DNA of 64,000 nt. Source: Odontesthes bonariensis. Taxonomy: Eukaryota; Chordata; Actinopteri; Atheriniformes; Atherinopsidae. Positions 22,748 through 46,900 of this stretch are shown piece after piece. The notes below the pieces were generated by a model. That model was not told the DNA's origin. It made no database searches and saw nothing but the letters and a program-made list of their open reading frames with translations. How positions within the stretch are numbered: the stretch's first letter is position 1; each line of letters begins with the position of its first letter. The position numbers were made by a program, and so were the translations under genes. The stretch lies in assembly GCF_027942865.1 (NCBI RefSeq), contig NC_134529.1, positions 586,013 to 650,012 on the forward strand, given 5' to 3'.

Positions 22748-22790
22748 CATTTATTTATTTATTATTATTTATTTATTTATTATTTAAACC
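22748..22790 (-). terminator. mark3: mark3 polyadenylation region
   Basis: The sense (minus) strand has overlapping AATAAATAAATAATAA words 25-65 bp after the stop codon at 22814-22816. Several AATAAA hexamers are usable; which one is used cannot be told. Confidence 0.6.
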
Positions 22791-22813
22791 CCGTCTCAGA
22801 CGTACCTGTGCTT

Positions 22814-35257
<12,444 letters not shown>

Positions 35258-35830
35258 GTTACCCGGGTCAATGTGCCGGGGGTCCGGACATGAAGCCGCC
35301 TGTCCGCCCGGAACACCTGTGGAACTTCGCTTTGCTTTTACCTGAGCGGGTCCCCACCCGGCATCCCCGGCCCCGGTCCTAGCTGCGCGGCCGGCGGGTT
35401 ATCTCGCCCGGCTCTGCTCGGCACAGCTCGGCTCTGCTCGGCTCTGCTCGGCACAGCTTCTCTTCCGGCAGTTTGGAACTGACATCGACCCGAACGGAAC
35501 CGGAGCAACAGTTCCTCTTTGCGGGCTAAGTTAGCCGGTGAATCCGTTAGCAGCCCAGGAGCACCCGGCTGTACGTGTTGGTGGAGTAAGAACCGGTCCG
35601 GATCCGCCCTGCCGGTCTGTGGCTGGTGTCGGCCCAGTAAAACGGTTCCGGTTCGGTCGGTTCGTTAGCGGTCCGGTACCGTTCAGCTGCTCCACAAACT
35701 CACTGCCAGAGCTCCGTTAGCAGCTTTGCTAGCCTGAGCCAAGATGGCGGACTAACCCAGCCCAGCGCGCTGACGACATGTGACGTCAGGGATAGCGTGT
35801 GATGTGATTGGTTAGTCAGACCGAGTATGT
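35258..35830 (-). promoter_or_regulatory. mark3: Probable mark3 5' UTR and CpG-rich promoter
   Basis: GC- and CpG-rich sequence ends sharply at about 35830. It includes GGCTCTGCTC repeats at 35408-35460, a YY1-type AAGATGGCGG at 35741-35750, a full CRE TGACGTCA at 35781-35788, and a CCAAT box on the minus strand (GATTGG at 35806-35811). This order fits a TATA-less minus-strand promoter with its start near 35.70-35.75 kb. No transcript evidence. Confidence 0.6.
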
Positions 35831-35869
35831 TTTTTTGTTGTTGCTAGGGTGACTGGGACGAGCGAATTA

Positions 35870-37370
35870 ACTCAACTCAAACTTTATTACTATTAATAAA
35901 ATAAAAAAATATAAATAAACTATTTACTATTTATAAAAAATGAATTATATATTTCATTATATATATTATTTATAATTATATTTTTTATAAAATATATATT
36001 ATAAAAAAATCATTATTTTATCAATAAAATATTTAAATAAAATAATATAAATAAACTATTATTTATATTTTTTTATTTACATTTAAAAAACAACCGAGGT
36101 TGACCAAAGTGGCGATAGGATAAAAGCTGCATTAAAGGTAAAAGTGACTCAGATAATGCTACCGTTCCAAGCAGTTAAAATCAATAAATACTAAAACACA
36201 GTGCAATAAAATAAGTTCAAATAAAATACATTAAAATAAATAAAATAAAGATAAATCTAAACGGATTTGACGGAAATTAAAATCCATCTATCCATTTTCT
36301 ATACCCCTTCATCCAATTTAGCGGGGGACCGAAGGAAGAATTACAACACAGATGATTGTCATTACTGTTGTTATTAGTGGTATTATAGTAACCCTATTTT
36401 TTATTTAATCGGGAGAATTAGTCCGTTTAGATTTAAAATGAGCAGGATTAATAATTAGTTCAACACTAAATGATGACGTGCACAAATCACATGAAACAAA
36501 CAGCAAATCAATAAAAACTACTGACAGTCCAACCCAAAAATCAGGCATCAGAACATTAATGAGCAGTTATATTTATATTGTTAATTATACCATCGTGTTG
36601 ATCTACAATCAAAATGTTTTAACCACTATAACACTGATGTAAACAAGTATTACATCACAAATATAATCCTGAAAAAAGTTCACCGGTCCGCCACCTCCAC
36701 TGATCAGTGGGTCGCTTCTGCAGCCAGCCAGCAGAGGGCAGCAGAGTCCCACACTAACGGAAATAAAGACTTATTTATCTGCATTATTTTCACTTGATAC
36801 AGCTGATGAGGTGAAACTCATTCAAATGTCAAACATACCAAAAATTCTATTTATTTTTTTGTGCAAAAGTGAAATTAATAATCTCAGCATTATTTGTTAT
36901 CTACTTAAAGGTTAAAACACACACAAAACTTTTTTTTTTTATATTACAGCTACATAAATTCAGGCATTAAGGGGTTAATTAAAGTTTGTTTTAATGTTCC
37001 TTATTTACTCAGTTTTTCTTTAAAAACTTACATCCTTTACATCATATTAATCTATTTATTCCATTAGAACTATTTTTATTTTCTTTATAATTCACAGATA
37101 TTTACTTCTCTGTTATTTCCTCCTTTGAGTTTTCTTCCCGTAACACACTTATTTCCTTCTTTTATTCATTTCCGCACCTTTATGCAAATGAGGGGGGGGG
37201 GGGCTTCTTATTTGTTATTGTTATTGTTATTTGTCTTTAAATAACAGAAGATTAAATAAATCTATGAATTAAATCCGTTTTTAAAATGTTTGGTGAAATC
37301 AGAACCAAATGAAGAAATATATCATAATGAATATGATTTAAAGGAAAATAATAAGTTTTTAAATGAAAAC
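35870..37370. other. AT-rich intergenic, no supported gene
   Basis: Long A/T runs of TATAAATAAA type at 35880-36080, a poly-G run at 37192-37203, and a CATCCATTTTCTATACC scrap near 36290. No credible ORF. Confidence 0.6.
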
Positions 37371-37375
37371 TTTAA

Positions 37376-38166
37376 CCTTGTAGCACCCATAGTTGCAGAT
37401 ATGCAACAAGCTTTTTATTTATTTACATTATTTATTTACATTATATTTTTATTGACATTACATTATTTGATTTTTTAAATTTACATACATAATTTACATT
37501 CATGTGTAATATTTTTTTACATTACATTTTATGTGCCGACAGTTGTCACAGCATCGTTTTCTTGGCTCAGTGAGTTACACTCTGCTCTGCGGTGCTCTGT
37601 TCCAGTTGGTTCTGCTCTCGTTTGGTGTGCTCTGCTCTGTCCACCTTTCACAGCGCTAATGGGAGCTCAGCTCTCCAAACTGTATTATTATCATTATTTT
37701 TTTGCATTTATTTATTAGCTTCATGTGCACATTTTTTATTTACATTACATTTTTATTTACATGACATTTTTGCATTTTATATGTGCTTCACTTGTTCACA
37801 ACAAAGATCTGTGAAATCTGTTTGATTTGTTGTTGAATGGAAAGTTTATGATGGTTGCGTTCCGCACTTTGTATTAAGAATGTTCAATAAAGATCTATTA
37901 TATACATTTTATTGTGGCAGCAGCAGTTACTGGTGAACTTTCACTTATACCTTTTTTGCCAAACGATCTGCAGAGAATGACTTGGTTTTGTGAACTAAAT
38001 GAATCAGGAAAGCCCAGAGCTGCAAATATGCAACATTGCCTAAAATGATCAAAAATAGCCCAATTCCAAAAATTCCAAAAACATTGGTTTATTCCCACCA
38101 AAAAGATGCAAGAAGAGTCTAAATTATTTTTTTCAATGAGTATTCATATGCTTGGGTGCTACAAGG
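37376..38166. mobile_element. piggyBac-type MITE
   Basis: Left end CCTTGTAGCACCCA and its exact inverse TGGGTGCTACAAGG at the right form 14-bp TIRs, each flanked by TTAA (37372-37375 and 38167-38170), the piggyBac target duplication. The body is 791 bp, AT-rich, with no transposase. Subterminal GCAGATATGCAAC and GCAAATATGCAAC motifs are also shared. Confidence 0.8.
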
Positions 38167-38170
38167 TTAA

Positions 38171-39080
38171 AACAAACTTTAATTAAAGCAGAAAATGTGT
38201 TTATTCCACTTTCTGAGTGATTATTATTCTCTGATTTCAGTTTCTTTTATCATCACAGAAACTTAGATATGCAGTAAATTATTTTTATATATATAAACAC
38301 ACCTCATAACGTCACGTGCTCTGCTGTGACGTGTGATGTGTTTTTTAGACAATAATTTGGCTGTGAGCGGCCGCGCGCAGCGCGCTCACTTCTCTGCGGC
38401 GCCTCATCGATCCGGAGTCCCGGAGCTGATCACGGATTAACGGAGCTGACGTCACTGGCGGGTTTTTCTCGGCACCAACTTGAACCGGTGCGCATGACTG
38501 CGAGGTGCGCGTGCAGGTACCGTCCTGAGGTTTAAGTGCTGACCCAGCAAATATCATCTGACTGTCTGTCCAGGAAAGAAGGTGCGCGTGCCCTCTGGTG
38601 CGCGTGCCTTCTGCTCATTACATAAAAAACTGTGATTATTAGACTTTTAACTGACAGTTTTGTGGAAAATGATCAAACTTTAATACTTTCATTTTCTCTT
38701 TCAGTGAGAACAGAGACAGAAATGTTGTTTTTCCTGTTTTTAAACCGGTTTCACCACAAAATGTGTCTGAGACATGTTTAACCACATTAATCAGCTGACT
38801 CGTAGTTATTTAGTGCAGCATAACTCAGAGTAAAGGAGGCGTCCGCCCCCTAAAACACATAAATGTTGATATAAAGCTGTTTTTAGTTTATATGTGCTGG
38901 GGGTCCTGTGACACCAGCATCAGCTTTTATAACAATAATCAGACATTTTATTCATAAGACAAATAAGAAACAGACAACAACCATGCACAATAGATAAAAA
39001 ACTGGATTATGATCAGGATTGGATGGTTTAGATTCAGGGAATTTGAGGAAAACCAGGATTTTAGTTCACTAGACGGTGGG
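38171..39080. other. Region upstream of the CCR6-like gene
   Basis: GC-richer segment at 38340-38620 with CACGTG-like (TCACGTGC, 38312) and several GGTGCGCGTGC words. It could hold the promoter and non-coding first exon that the acceptor at 39888 implies, but no exon boundary can be fixed. Confidence 0.35.
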
Positions 39081-39084
39081 TGGG

Positions 39085-39850
39085 AGGAGTTGGGTTTACT
39101 GGGGAGATAAAGCCGGGTGTCATCAGCATAGCAGTAAAACCATTTTTAAGGATGTAGGATTTAGATGTAGAATAGTTTAAAGGGGAAGGGGCCCGGCAGT
39201 GAGCCTTTTTTAATTATTCTATGGGAAATATTGCCAGGAGTTAGATAAAGAAAAGAAGGGGCCCCAGGACTGATCCCTGGGGCACACCAGTGGTAACGGC
39301 TGAGAGGTGAGAGGTGAGATTCAAACCAGTCTAAAGGGAGTGAAACCAGTGGAGATGGTTCAGGTTAGAGCTCAGAAACATGAGATTCTTTCAGGTCCAT
39401 CCAGAAGATAATCACACAGGTTGTATTTTAGGGATTTCTGTAGTTTCATGTTGAACTGAAGACACTAAAGAAGCCTCCGCGTGTCCCCAGCCACCACAAA
39501 CGGCTGTAAAATGTTGAAGGTTGATGCTCCGTAACTGACGGGTAAAGGTGGGTATCATCTGTGTAGAATAGTTTAAAGGCGAAGGGGCCCGGCAGTGAGC
39601 CTTTTTTAATTATTCTATGGGAAATATTGCCAGGAGTTAGATAAAGAAAAGAAGGGGCCCCAGGACTGATCCCTGGGGCACACCAGTGGTAACGGGGAGG
39701 GCTGAGAGATGAGATTCAAACCAGTCTAAAGGGAGTGAAACCAGTGGAGATCATCTGTGTTACAGGAAGCAACAGAATAGACGTAGAATAGTTTAAAGGG
39801 GAAGGGGCCCGGCAGTGAGCCTTGGGGAACCCCTTCAGAGCGATAACGGG
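39085..39850 (-). mobile_element. Degenerate L2-like LINE fragments, partly duplicated
   Basis: GTGTCATCAGCATAGCAGTA is the reverse complement of the YADD catalytic region, and CTGATCCCTGGGGCACACCA that of the PQGS region, so this is antisense RT relic. A segment of about 195 bp starting TAGAATAGTTTAAAGG occurs at 39164 and again at 39560, with a shorter third copy at 39783. Confidence 0.6.
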
Positions 39851-39888
39851 TCAGAAATCTGACTTTCTCTCTCTGGTCTTTGTTACAG

Positions 39889-41037
39889 TGACAGAAGATG
39901 AATTTCTCCTCGGAGTACGATGACTTGTGGTACGACAACAACAGCTCTGAGGAGTATCCTACGGATCCGATATGGCCATGTCAGTTCGACGTCACCGTCG
40001 GTGTGAACCGAGTCCTCGGGCTCTACGTTCACTCCATCATCTGCGTCCTCGGCCTGGTGGGGAACAGCCTGGTGATCGTCACCTACGCGCTCTACAAGAA
40101 GTCCAAGTCCATGACGGACATCTACCTGCTGAACGTGGCCGTGGCCGACCTGCTGTTCGTGCTGGCGCTGCCGCTCCTCGTCTACAACGAGCAGTCGTCG
40201 TGGTCGATGGGGCCGGTGGCGTGCAAGCTGCTGCGCGGCTCCTACAGCGTCAACCTGTACAGCGGCATGCTGCTGCTGGCCTGCATCAGCACCGACCGCT
40301 ACATCGCCATCGTCCAGGCGCGCCGCAGCTTCCGGCTGCGCTCGCTGTCCTACAGCCGCGTCATCTGCGTCATCGTCTGGATCTTCGCCGTCCTGGTGTC
40401 CGTCCCCACCTTCTACTTCTATCATTGGTACGAGCCGTCGCACTTACATGACGCCTTCTTGCTTGAGGAATACAAAGAGGACCAAACTCATCAACCCGTG
40501 TACGTCTGCGAGTTCCGGGCTGACAGCAGAATCACCGCCATGGCGGCCAAGGTGGCGATCCCCAGCGTCCAGCTGGCGGTCGGCTTCTTCCTGCCGCTGC
40601 TCATCATGATCTTCTGCTACGCCGCCGTCATCGTCACCCTGATGAAAGCCAAGAACTTCCAGCGCCACAAAGCGGTGCGGGTGGTGCTGGCGGTGGTGGC
40701 GGTGTTCGTGCTGTGCCACCTGCCCTACAACGTGGCGCTGCTGTGCGACACCGTCAGCATGTTCCAGCACCAGTCCTGCGCGCTGCTGGACCTCTGGCAG
40801 GTGTCCCTGACGGTGCTGCAGACCCTGGCCTACCTGCACAGCTGCCTGAACCCGCTGCTGTACGCCTTCATCGGGGTCAAGTTCAGGAACCACTTCAGGA
40901 GGATCTTCCGGGACCTGTGGTGCGTCAGCAAGAAGTACATGACCCCCCGCCGCTTCTCCAGGGTCACCGAGACCTACGTGACCTCGGTCCGCCGCTCGGT
41001 GGACGGGTCCAGCGACGGCTCGTCCTTCACCATGTAG
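39889..41037 (+). CDS. ccr6: C-C chemokine receptor 6-like GPCR (coding exon)
   Basis: Class A chemokine receptor; mammalian CCR6 binds CCL20 and guides lymphocytes. ATG at 39898, eight bases after an acceptor (GGTCTTTGTTACAG), so at least one upstream non-coding exon is expected. 379 aa, uninterrupted. Acidic, Tyr-rich N-terminus with NFS and NSS glycosylation sequons, seven hydrophobic helices, DRYIAIV at 133-139, HLPYN in TM6, NPLLYAFIGVKFRNHF in TM7/helix 8, and Cys109-Cys204 for the extracellular disulfide. DRYIAIVQARRSFRLRS, DLWCVSKKY and the C-terminal SSFTM resemble CCR6 more than other CC receptors by memory. Extracellular loop 2 is unusually long and acidic (EEYKEDQ). Alternatives are CCR7/CCR9-like teleost paralogues. 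Teleost a/b copy not resolved. Confidence 0.85.
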
Positions 41038-41045
41038 GACTCCTT

Positions 41046-41248
41046 ATCGGGGCCGATCCCGGGCCGATCCCGGGGCCGATCCCGGGGCCGATCCCGGGGC
41101 CGATCCCGGGCCGATCCCGGGCCCATCCCAGGGCCCATCCCGGGGCCCATCCCGGGGCCCATCCCGGGGCCCATCCCGGGGCCCATCCCGGGGCCCATCC
41201 CGGGGCCCATCCCGGGGCCCATCCCGGGGCCCATCCCGGGCCTCCTCT
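41046..41248. repeat. 12-bp GC-rich array in the CCR6-like 3' UTR
   Basis: Starts nine bases after the TAG stop. First CCGATCCCGGGG units, then CCCATCCCGGGG units, about 16 in all. Palindromic CCCGGG in each unit. Confidence 0.95.
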
Positions 41249-41599
41249 GGATTGGTCCAGCATGGTCACATGACCTCAGGATGCTTCCTGTCCGTCTGCA
41301 GGCTCCTCCCCCTGCTTTTCCAGGATATTAACCTGGAACTTTTTCCTTTTGTCTTTATTTCCTCGTGTTTCTGTCCTGTTTCAGATCATTTGAGACTCAT
41401 TTGAATGTATTATCACAGATTCATTCTGATCAATTCACAGATGTTGAAACGTTTTTGTGTCTTTATTTTAAAGAGTTTTTATGTTTGTTGGGAAATTTTC
41501 CTCATTCCTGTAACTGCAGTCACCAAGATGGTGGATTTACTGAAGAAAATCCACTAAAACTGGAGAAATATGATCTCTCCTGTTAGTTCTCATCAGAAC

Positions 41600-42225
41600 T
41601 CTGAAACCTGTTTTATATGCGAGTCAAATGATAAGTTCTGGTCAAAAATAACTCCAAGGTTCCTCACTGTAGAACTAGAAGCCAAGGAAATACCATCTAG
41701 AGTAACTATATAGCTAGACAATTTCTCCCTGAAACGCTCAGGTCCAAAGATAACGACTTCAGTTTTGTCTGAATTTAGAAGCAGACAGTTCTGAGTCATC
41801 CAGGTCTTTATGTCTGTAAGACATGCTTGTAGTCTGACCAACCTATTGGGTTCATCTGGTTTTATAGATAAGTACAGCTGAGTATCATCAGCATAGCAAT
41901 GGAACTTTATGCCATGCTGTCTAATAATGTTACCTAATGGAAGCATGTATAAAGTAAAAAGAATCCGTCCGAGCACAGAACCCTGGGGAACTCCATGACT
42001 TACTCTGGTGTGTGAGGAAGATTCTTCATTTACAAGAACAAACTGAAATCTATCAGATAAATATGATTTAAACCAGCCTAATGCAGTTCCTTTAATCCCA
42101 ATAACATGTTCAAGTCTCTTTAAAATAGACTCTCTATTTCCTGGGGGACAACAAGCTTTTTTCAGCTTCGGTGACGCCTGGCTGGATGTGGTCATGAACC
42201 CGCTGCGGTTTGTTTTCACCGTCAG
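41600..42225 (-). mobile_element. L2-clade LINE fragment, reverse transcriptase core
   Basis: A minus-strand open frame of about 200 aa has ALGWFKSYLSDRFQFV, HGVPQGSVLG, FHCYADDTQLYLS and LLLNSDKTEVVIFGP, the L2-type RT core. It is truncated at both ends. It lies 560 bp downstream of the CCR6-like gene. Confidence 0.85.
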
Positions 42226-42525
42226 GAGGAAGTTTCTGACAAGCCAACAGGTGGAGAAACAGCGTTCTGCTTCCCTAAAGTACGATCCAGCTGATTCAAA
42301 CGCTCAGTAACTTCCTGAAAACACGTTCAAGAGTTCAAGAGTTTATGGGACCAAACTAAACATCAGAGCATCATATAAAGCTGCTTTGTCCTTTCACAGG
42401 TTAAACAGGTTTCAGTGATGAATCTTTGGGAATCACAGACGACTCAGTTATCCTGCAGAAACACCAGGAGAAGCTTTCCTCTGGGAGTTAACTGCTGTTG
42501 GTCATTTACTCGAGTCAGCTTCTAA

Positions 42526-43160
42526 CTATGGCTGGGCAATGATTAAAATGTTTAATCTAATTAATCGCATAATTTCCCTGATTAATCACGATTAATCGCA
42601 TGATTTCCCTGATTAATCGCAATTAATCGCATGATTTCCCTGATTAATCGCAATTAATCGCATCATTTCCCTGATTAATCACGATTAATCGCATTTCCCT
42701 GATTAATCACGATTAATCGCATGATTTCCCTGATTAATCGCAATTAATCGCATTATTTCCCTGATTAATCCCGATTAATTGCATGATTTCCCTGATTACT
42801 CACGATTAATCGCATGATTTCCCTGATTAATCGCAATTAATCACATTATTATCCTGATTAATCATAATTAATCGCATGATTTCCCTGATTAATCATGATT
42901 AATCGCAATTGTTCATAAAGCGCCGGTTTGCTCCGTGAGCTTCACACCTGTAGCGGTGATGTTAGCTGCTAGTTTATCTTTATTTTATTGCTCCATGCTT
43001 CCTGGTGTTTGCTGTAACTGTGTGAATATGATGCGTTCAGACTTTTACAATAATAAAACCTGCGTTAATGCGAGATAAAATATTTATCGACTTCAAATAA
43101 TTTACGAGTTTACGCGATAATAATGAGTTAACTCGTTTTTATCGAGTTAACTCGAGTTCA
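42526..43160. mobile_element. hAT-like relic with GATTAATCGCA tandem repeat
   Basis: GGCTGGGCAATGATTAAA at 42531 looks like a fish hAT terminus. It is followed by about a dozen units of CCTGATTAATCACGATTAAT and GCATGATTTC up to 42910, then a segment with repeated AACTCGTTTTTATCGAGTTA. A matching right terminus was not found, so boundaries are guesses. Confidence 0.45.
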
Positions 43161-43424
43161 GCTCCAGTTCAACTCGTTTGGAAACAGCCTCGGTTCGTTG
43201 CTGCACGTCAGAGGAAGGAAACCTTTACTCAGCAGAAACATTTCCACAGTCGGCTGATTTATTCTCACAGTTATAGATCCTCCGGATACTTTCACCTCCT
43301 AAAACTGAGCCGCTTCCAGCTGGTTCAGTAAAGCTTTCTGTGTCCCTGCAGGTGATACATCTGGTGTCTCTCTGTTAATACTGTATATTTCAGATACCTT
43401 ATACATTTTCTCTTATTCTTCTTT

Positions 43425-43555
43425 TATATTTTTTATTCATTTTTATTCATTTTTAATTTTAATTCTCTTTTTATTGGTAGCAGGACAAGGAAGAATTTCA
43501 CTGCATATTGTGCTGTGTATGTGACAAATAAAACTATCTTAAATCTTGAACTGTG
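43425..43555 (+). mobile_element. Possible non-LTR 3' tail
   Basis: AAGAATTTCACTGCATATTG followed by GTATGTGACAAATAAAACT resembles a dispersed fish LINE/SINE terminus. Family not recognised. Confidence 0.3.
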
Positions 43556-43571
43556 TCCCTGCAGCATGGTT

Positions 43572-43651
43572 AGGGTCAGAGGTCAGGGGTCAGGGGTCAG
43601 AGGTCAGAGGTCGGCTGCTGTCACAGATGACCTCTGACCTCTGACCTCTGA
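43572..43651. promoter_or_regulatory. Cluster of AGGTCA half-sites in a hairpin
   Basis: Six forward half-sites (GGGTCA or AGGTCA, last one AGGTCG) spaced by one base lie at 43573-43613, followed by three reverse TGACCT half-sites at 43628-43648. The spacing is that of DR1 nuclear-receptor elements. The two arms are also complementary. Confidence 0.5.
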
Positions 43652-43984
43652 TAAAACAGGAAGCAGCTGACAGATGAAGGCGGCTCAGACGTTAATCTGT
43701 GTGAAGCTGCTCTCATTCCTTTAGAGACTTTAAACTTTCCCTTTACTGTGACAGATGTTTCCAGCTGCTGCACACAGTGTCTGATAGTTCCTGCTGAGGC
43801 GTCTGACAGCCGATCATCTGCAGAGTTTCAGAGTCTGAGGAGGGAGGAGGAGTCAGAGTCTAACAGAGCTGTTTCTGTTCCTGTCGTCCACAGAGACGCT
43901 TTATATCTGCAGGCCACATGACCTGATTACTAATGTGACACAGTTAGAAAACTGAGCTCATCCACACGTTTCTGTCCTCTGAGC

Positions 43985-46900
43985 AGAGCCTTCAGTTATC
44001 AGGCCCCTCTCTGTGGGACCAGCTGCCAGTTTGGGAGGCAGAGCCTTCAGTTATCAGGCCCCTCTCTGTGGAACCAGCTGCCAGTTTGGGAGGCAGAGCC
44101 TTCAGTTATCAGGCCCCTCTCTGTGGAACCAGCTTCCAGTTTGGGAGGCAGAGCCTTCAGTTATCAGGCCCCTCTCTGAAGAACCAGCTGCCAGTTTGGG
44201 AGGCAGAGCCTTCAGTTATCAGGCTCCTCTCTGAAGAACCAGCTGCCAGTTTGGGAGGCAGAGCCTTCAGTTATCAGGCCCCTCTCTGTGGAACCAGCTG
44301 CCAGTTTGGGAGGCAGAGCCTTCAGTTATCAGGCCCCTCTCTGTGGAACCAGCTGCCAGTTTGGGAGGCAGAGCCTTCAGTTATCAGGCCCCTCTCTGTG
44401 GAACCAGCTGCCAGTTTGGGAGGCAGAGCCTTCAGTTATCAGGCCCGTCTCTGAGGAACCAGCTGCCAGTTTGGGAGGCAGAGCCTTCAGTTATCAGGCC
44501 CCTCTCTGTGGAACCAGCTGCCAGTTTGGGAGGCAGAGCCTTCAGTTATCAGGCCCCTCTCTGTGGAACCAGCTTCCAGTTTGGGAGGCAGAGCCTTCAG
44601 TTATCAGGCCCCTCTCTGAAGAACCAGCTGCCAGTTTGGGAGGCAGAGCCTTCAGTTATCAGGCTCCTCTCTGAGGAACCAGCTGCCAGTTTGGGAGGCA
44701 GAGCCTTCAGTTATCAGGCCCCTCTCTGTGGAACCAGCTGCCAGTTTGGGAGGCAGAGCCTTCAGTTATCAGGCCCCTCTCTGTGGAACCAGCTGCCAGT
44801 TTGGGAGGCAGAGCCTTCAGTTATCAGGCCCCTCTCTGTGGAACCAGCTGCCAGTTTGGGAGGCAGAGCCTTCAGTTATCAGGCCCGTCTCTGAGGAACC
44901 AGCTGCCAGTTTGGGAGGCAGAGCCTTCAGTTATCAGGCCCCTCTCTGTGGAACCAGCTGCCAGTTTGGGAGGCAGAGCCTTCAGTTATCAGGCCCCTCT
45001 CTGTGGAACCAGCTTCCAGTTTGGGAGGCAGAGCCTTCAGTTATCAGGCCCCTCTCTGTGGAACCAGCTGCCAGTTTGGGAGGCAGAGCCTTCAGTTATC
45101 AGGCTCCTCTCTGAAGAACCAGCTGCCAGTTTGGGAGGCAGAGCCTTCAGTTATCAGGCCCCTCTCTGTGGAACCAGCTGCCAGTTTGGGAGGCAGAGCC
45201 TTCAGTTATCAGGCCCCTCTCTGAAGAACCAGCTGCCAGTTTGGGAGGCAGAGCCTTCAGTTATCAGGCCCCTCTCTGTGGAACCAGCTGCCAGTTTGGG
45301 AGGCAGAGCCTTCAGTTATCAGGCCCCTCTCTGTGGAACCAGCTGCCAGTTTGGGAGGCAGAGCCTTCAGTTATCAGGCCCCTCTCTGTGGAACCAGCTG
45401 CCAGTTTGGGAGGCAGAGCCTTCAGTTATCAGGCCCCTCTCTGTGGTACCAGCTTCCAGTTTGGGAGGCAGAGCCTTCAGTTATCAGGCCCCTCTCTGTG
45501 GGACCAGCTGCCAGTTTGGGAGGCAGAGCCTTCAGTTATCGGGCCCCTCTCTGAGGAACCAGCTGCCAGTTTGGGAGGCAGAGCCTTCAGTTATCAGGCC
45601 CCTCTCTGTGGAACCAGCTGCCAGTTTGGGAGGCAGAGCCTTCAGTTATCAGGCCCCTCTCTGTGGAACCAGCTTCCAGTTTGGGAGGCAGAGCCTTCAG
45701 TTATCAGGCCCCTCTCTGAAGAACCAGCTGCCAGTTTGGGAGGCAGAGCCTTCAGTTATCAGGCTCCTCTCTGAAGAACCAGCTGCCAGTTTGGGAGGCA
45801 GAGCCTTCAGTTATCAGGCCCCTCTCTGAAGAACCAGCTGCCAGTTTGGGAGGCAGAGCCTTCAGTTATCAGGCCCCTCTCTGTGGAACCAGCTGCCAGT
45901 TTGGGAGGCAGAGCCTTCAGTTATCAGGCCCCTCTCTGTGGAACCAGCTGCCAGTTTGGGAGGCAGAGCCTTCAGTTATCAGGCCCCTCTCTGAAGAACC
46001 AGCTGCCAGTTTGGGAGGCAGAGCCTTCAGTTATGAGGCCCCTCTCTGTGGAACCAGCTGCCAGTTTGGGAGGCAGAGCCTTCAGTTATCAGGCCCCTCT
46101 CTTGTGGAACAAGCTTCCAGTTTGGGAGGCAGAGCCTTCAGTTATCAGGCCCCTCTCTGTGGAACCAGCTGCCAGTTTGGGAGGCAGAGCCTTCAGTTAT
46201 CAGGCCCCTCTCTGTGGAACCAGCTGCCAGTTTGGGAGGCAGAGCCTTCAGTTATCAGGCCCCTCTCTGTGGAACCAGCTTCCAGTTTGGGAGGCAGAGC
46301 CTTCAGTTATCAGGCCCCTCTCTGTGGAACCAGCTGCCAGTTTGGGAGGCAGAGCCTTCAGTTATCAGGCTCCTCTCTGAAGAACCAGCTGCCAGTTTGG
46401 GAGGCAGAGCCTTCAGTTATCAGGCCCCTCTCTGTGGAACCAGCTGCCAGTTTGGGAGGCAGAGCCTTCAGTTATCAGGCCCCTCTCTGAAGAACCAGCT
46501 GCCAGTTTGGGAGGCAGAGCCTTCAGTTATCAGGCCCCTCTCTGTGGAACCAGCTGCCAGTTTGGGAGGCAGAGCCTTCAGTTATCAGGCCCCTCTCTGT
46601 GGAACCAGCTGCCAGTTTGGGAGGCAGAGCCTTCAGTTATCAGGCCCCTCTCTGTGGAACCAGCTGCCAGTTTGGGAGGCAGAGCCTTCAGTTATCAGGC
46701 CCCTCTCTGTGGTACCAGCTTCCAGTTTGGGAGGCAGAGCCTTCAGTTATCAGGCCCCTCTCTGTGGGACCAGCTGCCAGTTTGGGAGGCAGAGCCTTCA
46801 GTTATCAGGCCCCTCTCTGAAGAACCAGCTGCCAGTTTGGGAGGCAGAGCCTTCAGTTATCAGGCCCCTCTCTGTGGAACCAGCTGCCAGTTTGGGAGAC

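Noticed and set aside
22152-22750. Small minus-strand ORFs after mark3
   Set aside because: They lie in or beyond the mark3 3' UTR, overlap each other and show no motifs.
39972-40893. Other-frame ORFs over the CCR6-like gene
   Set aside because: GC-rich shadow frames without membrane segments.
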